Shown: piece by piece, positions 58,663-64,000 of the stretch
Layout: every line of letters begins with the position of its first letter
How positions within the stretch are numbered: position 1 is the stretch's first letter
Assembly: GCA_020152595.1 (NCBI GenBank)
Contig: JAIGNY010003228.1
Span: 132,001-196,000 of the forward strand
DNA length: 64,000 nt
Direction: 5' to 3'
DNA from: Chiridota heheva
Lineage: Eukaryota; Echinodermata; Holothuroidea; Apodida; Chiridotidae
The notes under the pieces: model-generated
What the model saw: only the letters and a program-made list of their open reading frames with translations
The model's database searches: none
Told to the model about the DNA's origin: nothing
Made by a program: the position numbers and the translations under genes

Positions 58663-59104
58663 CTTCCTTTCTTTCTCCTCTTTTCCATTTCATCACTCAC
58701 CTTCCTTCCAGAAGAAAATACATTTGACCCTGCTGGCCCATCACTTTGTTTCTTTGTTACATGCACCATCTAGCTCTTTTACCCATGTTTTCTGTATACT
58801 GTAAACCAATTTTCAAGATAACTTAAAATGAGATGATTGGAAATGATACCTCATCGCGAATGAATGTGAATTCTTTGATCCCTGAACTCTCTCACTGGGG
58901 GATGAGTTGATTAATGACAGTTGATATGTAAGTGACAAGTCTGTTGTCTTTATTAGTCTACTCAAAGATTTGTTATAGATCCCAAATCCATTATGGGGAT
59001 TAGTGTTGTGTATCTTTTTATGATGTAAAAAGTTTAATGTCTTGTTTCGGTTTTCTTTGTTGATTTTATTGTGAAGATTTATTTATTTTGGGTTTTACTG
59101 TAAT
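58663..59104. other. Non-coding, no feature recognised
   Basis: A pyrimidine-rich stretch, then AT-rich unique DNA. An acceptor-like cttccag at about 58711 is followed by a frame reading NTFDPAGPS. FDPxG is a DAGL motif, but the frame lacks the preceding membrane span, so it is not called. Confidence 0.4.
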
Positions 59105-59262
59105 CCAGCACAAATGTTCCAGGGTGAATGTTCCAGGGCTAATGTTCCAGGGCTTATGTTCCAGGGCTAATGTTCCAGGGCTAACGTTTCAGGGCTAACG
59201 TTTCAGGGCTAATATTCCAGGGCTAATGTTCCAGGCCTAATGTTCCAGGGCTAATGTTCTGT
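59105..59262. repeat. Minisatellite, 14-bp unit (gttccagggctaat), about 11 copies
   Basis: Tandem gttccagggctaat units with variants gttccagggcttat, gtttcagggctaac and attccagggctaat. The preceding sequence ends in 'aatccagcacaaat', from which the array may have grown. Confidence 0.95.
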
Positions 59263-59689
59263 AACTATTAAGCAAATCATGCTCTTTCTTGGCAACTGGT
59301 TTGTTTAGAATTGATTTCCTTGAAAAGCTGAATTTGGGAGGGAAAGTCTGAGGGTCATAAAAACCCAAATATGTTTGTGAAGTAATTCCCTGGTTCAATA
59401 GAATGGGATTTCGTGAAAAGTATGGTAACATTTTGCATACAGATCCTATAAAAAGTATTTTGTAGTCCAAGTCTACCTGTTATGTACGCCCTACCCACAA
59501 ATGTCATATTGAATTTTACTCCTACTTTACTGCAGGCTAGACTGCTTGTGTATGTGACATACCCGAAGCAAGAAGTGGATGAAATAAGATAGAACTTTTG
59601 GGGTATAGCCGACTTGATTTGCTCCAAAGGCTAGTTAATGTAGACAGATATATACAATACAATGAAACACTTGTGATTGGTCTAAATAT
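59263..59689. other. Non-coding, no feature recognised
   Basis: Unique AT-rich DNA. Minus frames of 69-90 codons here show no family features. Confidence 0.45.
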
Positions 59690-59889
59690 CAGTGGTGGCG
59701 TTAGGGGGGGGGGACATTTTCCGCCCATGAGATCGCTTTCCCCCACTTGCCCACCCCCCCTTCCCCCTCCCCAAAATATTTTGTAAAGTGATATATTTTG
59801 TCTGATTTATATGATTTTTTCCCCATGGGACAAAATTGCCACCCTCTTGGCCCCCTCCCCCCATGGGCAAAATTCTGGTGCGGCCACTG
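59690..59889. mobile_element. hAT-type MITE, 200 bp, perfect 8-bp target duplication
   Basis: The left tip cagtggtggcgttagggg and the inverted right tip cagtggccgcaccagaat share CAGTGG.  The flanks are both ctaaatat (59682-59689 and 59890-59897), an exact 8-bp duplication. The interior is G-rich at the left and C-rich at the right (gggggg/cccccc). The intact flanks make this the youngest of the three hAT-type insertions here. No transposase. Confidence 0.85.
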
Positions 59890-59897
59890 CTAAATAT

Positions 59898-60625
59898 TTC
59901 CACACATGCTGACGTTAGCCAGTCAATAACTGCTGCAGAAGTGATGTTACTATTACATACAGAATTACCGGGGAGGTCAATATTGGCGTGGTCAAGCAAT
60001 TTTCAAGCAGTTTTCTTGAGACAAGATTCCTTTAAATTGTAAATCAAAAATGTGCGATATGCCATAATTTGTTTTGACATATTACAAACATGAAACATAG
60101 TTGAGATATGAGACTAGCTATTAAATGAGTGTGAAAGCTCTCTTGAATACGTACAGAAGATTGAATAAGTATTACAAGAAATTCTGTACGGAAACTTAAA
60201 TATAATACCTCTTGATTTTGTATTCATAAAACTTGAAAGCATTGTATTAAGATAACACCTACTTTACTGAATCTTCTGCAAGGCTGTCCCCAACCTCTCT
60301 ATCCCAACTGTTTCTGACAGCTGTTCAATTAAGAACTGGAGCAGAAAATGATCTACATCTATAGGGTAAAGAGCATTGGAGCAAAATATGGAGTTTTTTG
60401 GAGTTACATGCTCTACATCACAAATGGCCTGAAAAATCAAAAGCTTTTACTTCTGAATCGAATAACTCAAAACTTATATCTCTATTGCTGCTATTGCAGG
60501 TAAAAGATTCAGAAAGTGTGCCAGAATTAATGCTATGTATTTTGCTTTAAAAATTAGGAAAACATACAAATTTAGAATTAGAACAGAAAACCCTTTTTTC
60601 AAGGTTGCTATAATTGGATGCACTA
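59898..60625. other. Non-coding, no feature recognised
   Basis: AT-rich unique DNA between the hAT-type MITE and the foldback element. No supported exon. Confidence 0.45.
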
Positions 60626-60634
60626 TAAACCAAG

Positions 60635-61988
60635 GGGTAGGTCCAAAACGAAGAACTCCAAACGAAGATTTCAAAATTTCCAAAACGAAGAACGAAGAAC
60701 TTTAAAATATATTCTAATGGCTGAGAAATATTTTTTTTTTACAGTTCTTGACCCTATTTTTGTTTACTTGTGTACAGTATAACTCCTACAATATTGGCAC
60801 AGCTTCTTCTTTCACAAAAGCCCTCCGTTTGACAATTTGAAAATCTCCCAAACGAAGAACTCCAAAATGAAGAACGAAGAACACAAATTTTGAAAATCTC
60901 CAAAACGAAGAATGAAGATTTCAAAAATTAATTCTGCTGGTCGAGAAGCCATTTTTGGGGGTCGAAAATCTCCAAAACGAAGAACGAAGATTTTTTAATT
61001 AAATTCTGCTGGTCGAGAAGGCATTTTTTAGGGTCGAAAATTTTCGGAACGAAGATCTTTTAAATAAATTCTGCTGAAAAATATTAACGAAGATTTCCAC
61101 CGAAAATCTATTTTTTTTTAAATTGATGGAAATGAATGTAATTCCCCGAAAAGTGATAGAAACTTTCCGATAAGGAAGGACGATTTAAAACGGAAGTGCA
61201 ATTTGCCAGTTCCATTTAGAGGAGACCTTTCCTACGGCGCTAACAAGACACCAGTTGCAAGAGCAATGTAGCATGCATAACACACTTTCATAACACACAT
61301 AACAAAATTCTTGAGTGTTTGAAATAGCTTAATTATTAGAAATAGCATAATATGAGAATAAAAATGCTTCTCAAAATTGGAGGCTATTTGGCATGCAGGC
61401 ATGTTCAGATTCCAAGAAGTATGAACAGGAAGACCATGTCGGCAGGGGCAGACTGGCCCGGTAATTGACTGATCCTAGATCGGTGGGCCTCAGGCGGAGC
61501 GCAAAAGATTCCCAAAGGGAGTTTAAGGCCGGCCGTAGGCCATACAACTGTACAATCGGGCCGAGCAGTTTCCAAAGGAAGATCGAGGCTACATGAGGGT
61601 ATATTACGGCCCTGCAGAATTTTGACCCTAAAAACTGGCTTCTCGGCCATCAAAATATGTATAAAAATCCTCGTTCTTTGTTTTGGAGATTGTTGACCCC
61701 AAAAATGACTTCTCGATTAACAGAATTTATTCCAAAAAACTTTGTTCTTTGTTCTTGTTTTGGAGATTTTCAAATGTCAAAGGGAGGGCTTTTGTGAAAG
61801 GAGAAGCTGTGCCAATATTGTCGGAATTATACTGTACACGAGTAAACGTAAGAGTCAAGAACTGACCAAAAATTATTATTACCCGGCCATCAGAATATAT
61901 TTTAAAATTCTACGTTCTTCGTTTTGGAGATTTCTGAAATCTTCGTTCTTCGTTCTTCATTTTGGAGTTCTTCGTTTTGGACCTACTC
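60635..61988. mobile_element. Long-TIR foldback element, 1354 bp, 9-bp target duplication (MULE-like)
   Basis: The ends gggtaggtccaaaacgaaga and, inverted, gagtaggtccaaaacgaaga start inverted arms of about 350-480 bp. Both arms hold 'ccaaaacgaagaac' tandem motifs and 'caatattggcacagcttct', 'cacaaaagccctcc'. The flanks are both taaaccaag (60626-60634 and 61989-61997). Long terminal repeats beginning with G plus a 9-bp duplication fit Mutator-like elements. The centre (about 61390-61640) is GC-richer and contains an 82-codon minus frame (61405-61653) that I do not recognise. No MULE transposase is seen. Confidence 0.8.
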
Positions 61989-61997
61989 TAAACCAAG

Positions 61998-62907
61998 CAC
62001 CAGTGGTATATACTTAGCGTAATTTATTATCAATATGCACATTCTTGTAAACCATGTTAATGTCTCAGATTTCCTGACACATGCTCCTCCTGTATGACAG
62101 ATTCATAAAAGCATTTTTCCCCTTTTGCATCCACCAATAAATCTTTCTCAAGTTCTTAGAGTTATTGGATAAGAAATAAAACTAATTAGTGTAATCTTTG
62201 CAGCAGGAACTTTTCAAATTAGGCTTTCTACTGTATGTGCTGGTGTATAGTGAAGAGAGTAACATGATATAATTGGAATAGATTGATTTAGATTGGTGGT
62301 AAATGATTTAATACAGCAGATCCTTCAGCAGGTCTATGATTGTGACTGTTAGAGCTTATGTAAGCATGCTCTGATACTTCCTAGAGATACAGCATGGGAA
62401 TCAGTAGAATTAATGATTTATAGATATCAGGTTTGATTCTTAAATATGACTATTGTAGAACTTCCTCAAGTATGTTGCTATGGAGACATTAAGCCAAGGA
62501 GCATCGCCTTGATGGAACTGACAATTTTTTGTTTCTAAACTATTTTTACAAAAAGCTGCTTTGGTAGAACTTGTTGGGTTATTTTTTGGGGGTTGCAGGG
62601 AACGTATGGTTATAAAAAAAAAAGGGGGGACACTGATCAAATATTTTGTTGAACCACTAGAAGAATGATTAAAACAAAAGTTAAATAGTTTTCAATAAAA
62701 TACATTAAAATTGTTAATAAAGAAATGAGGATGTGACCTTGTGTCCGATATAACTTTGTTTTGCTGCGTTCATGAATATTTAAGAGATTTTAAGTAGTTA
62801 ATTTGCCTCTATTTGTCTATATACATTGTGCCTTTATTAAGATTAGATGCCACTTGAATAGGACAAGCTATTGTTTATCATACTGTTTGTGTTTTCTCCT
62901 AATTTAC
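61998..62907. other. Non-coding, no feature recognised
   Basis: AT-rich unique DNA. 'aaatgaggatgtgacct' near 62725 resembles the 'gaggatgtgacatcac' motif near 8905, so a small fragment of the same dispersed repeat may be present. Confidence 0.45.
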
Positions 62908-63775
62908 ACCAGGGATCTCTGATCATACCAGGGATAACTGATCATACCAGGGATCCCTGATCATACCAGGATCCCTTATACCAGGAATCCCTGATCATAC
63001 CAGGTTTCTCTGATCAGACCAGGGATCCCTGATCATACCAGGGATCCCTGATCATACCAGGGATCCCTAATCATACCAGGGATCCTTGATCATACCAGGG
63101 ATCCCTGATCATACCAGGGATCCCTGATCATACCAGGGATCCCTGATCATACCAGGGATCCCTGATTATACCAGGGATCCCTGATCATACCAGGATCCCT
63201 TATACCAGGGATCCCTGATCATACCAGGAATCCCTGATCAGACCAGGGATCCCTGATCAGACCAGGGATCCTGATCAGACCAGGGATCTCTGATCAGACC
63301 AGGGATCCCTGATCATACCAGGGATCCCTGATCATACCAGGGATCCCTGATCAGACCAGGGATCCCTGATCAGACCAGGGATCCCTGATCAGACCAGGGA
63401 TCCCTGATCAGACCAGGGATCTCTGATCATACCAGGGATCCCTGATCATACCAGGGATCCCTGATCATAGTAAGGATCCCTGATTATACCAGGGATCCCT
63501 GATCATACCAGGATCCCTTATACCAGGGATCCCTGATTATACCAGGGATCCCTGATCAGACCAGAGATCCCTGATCATACCAGCGATCCCTGATCATACC
63601 AGGGATCCCTGATCATACCAGGGATCCCTGATCATACCAGGGATCCCTGATCATACCAGGGATCTCTGATCATACCAGAGATCTCTGATCATATCAGAGA
63701 TCTCTGATCATACCAGAGATCTCTGATCATATCAGAGATCCCTTATACCAGAGATCCCTGATCATACCAGGGATC
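62908..63775. repeat. Minisatellite, 19-bp unit (gggatccctgatcatacca), about 45 copies
   Basis: The unit joins two perfect palindromes, gggatccc and tgatca, followed by tacca or gacca. Variants (cagacca, gagatctctgatcat, a shortened 'aggatcccttataccag') form local clusters. Nearly every unit has two GATC sites. A strand can pair with itself at many offsets, so the array should readily form hairpins. Confidence 0.97.
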
Positions 63776-64000
63776 GCTAATTATATCAACAAACCTATCT
63801 GTGCAAAGTAATCCTTTAATTTGGATGAATAATGATGATCAGTAAGTTACTCTACTTCTGCTTCTATCAGTAAAATCTTTATAAAAACATGGATTATTAG
63901 AAACAATTGTGTATATTCCAATAGAAACCTAATGTTGTTACATTCATATTAGTGTCGATTCTCCTCAAAAGTTTTTGGTCAACTTTTTTTCCATTTATTT
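63776..64000. other. Non-coding to the window end
   Basis: AT-rich unique DNA after the 19-bp array; nothing recognised. Confidence 0.5.

Noticed and set aside
58712..58780. Acceptor followed by a frame containing FDPAG, like the DAGL FDPxG motif
   Set aside because: It lacks the preceding membrane span, has no donor in a suitable place, and lies downstream of the segment it should precede.

Overview
This is a eukaryotic, almost entirely non-coding window from an AT-rich, repeat-dense animal genome. It has spliced exons with GT-AG borders, a decayed LINE, tRNA-derived SINEs, several families of short DNA transposons and many minisatellites. The only convincing host gene is a diacylglycerol lipase (DAGL) fragment. 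The repeat types suggest a marine invertebrate, perhaps an echinoderm or other non-vertebrate deuterostome. That placement is inference only; nothing here fixes the species.

Layout. 1-9.2 kb: non-coding DNA with two copies of a Helitron/DINE-like repeat (1370, 5763), a 79-bp minisatellite, a terminal-inverted-repeat element with an expanded tandem block (4371-5003), and a duplicated segment split by a hAT-type MITE (8093). 9.2-14 kb: the 3' end of a dead LINE interrupted by a G-rich repeat, a second hAT-type MITE (10527), and a 3-kb array of 55-63-bp units. 14.4-17.9 kb: a third DINE-like copy into which a 2634-bp piggyBac-family element has inserted, with exact 14-bp terminal repeats and a TTAA duplication. 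It keeps a transposase 5' exon and a GC-rich coding-like segment but no visible catalytic core. 17.9-29.4 kb: a 38-bp minisatellite, TTAA-type MITEs (22253, 23528), a 300-bp inverted-repeat pair (24.8/27.1 kb) and an (AT)n tract. 29.4-34.8 kb: a 5.3-kb array of about 76 units of 70 bp whose last 22 units duplicate the 22 before them.

35.8-37 kb: two consecutive DAGL exons on the + strand (35810-36018, 36867-36968) in matching reading phase. They encode part of the N-terminal membrane domain. A possible further exon lies at 55972-56060, with a degenerate form of the conserved motif that follows the membrane domain. The serine-hydrolase domain is not visible and is presumably beyond the right edge. 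Most of 37-64 kb would then be intron, filled with three more DINE-like copies (37705, 52702, 56379), a SINE (39235-39566), nested older repeats, a second TTAA MITE with a tRNA-like core (45237), a 2.3-kb G-rich array (48.3-50.6 kb), two complete foldback TTAA MITEs (51064, 58432), a third hAT-type MITE (59690), a 1354-bp foldback element with a 9-bp target duplication (60635-61988) and a 19-bp, GATC-dense array (62.9-63.8 kb).

Tandem arrays make up roughly 14-15 kb, nearly a quarter of the window. The most notable biology is the mobile-element record: nested insertions with recognisable empty sites, three separate TTAA-targeting families, one of which carries tRNA-type promoter boxes, and DINE-like elements whose internal units seed new minisatellites.
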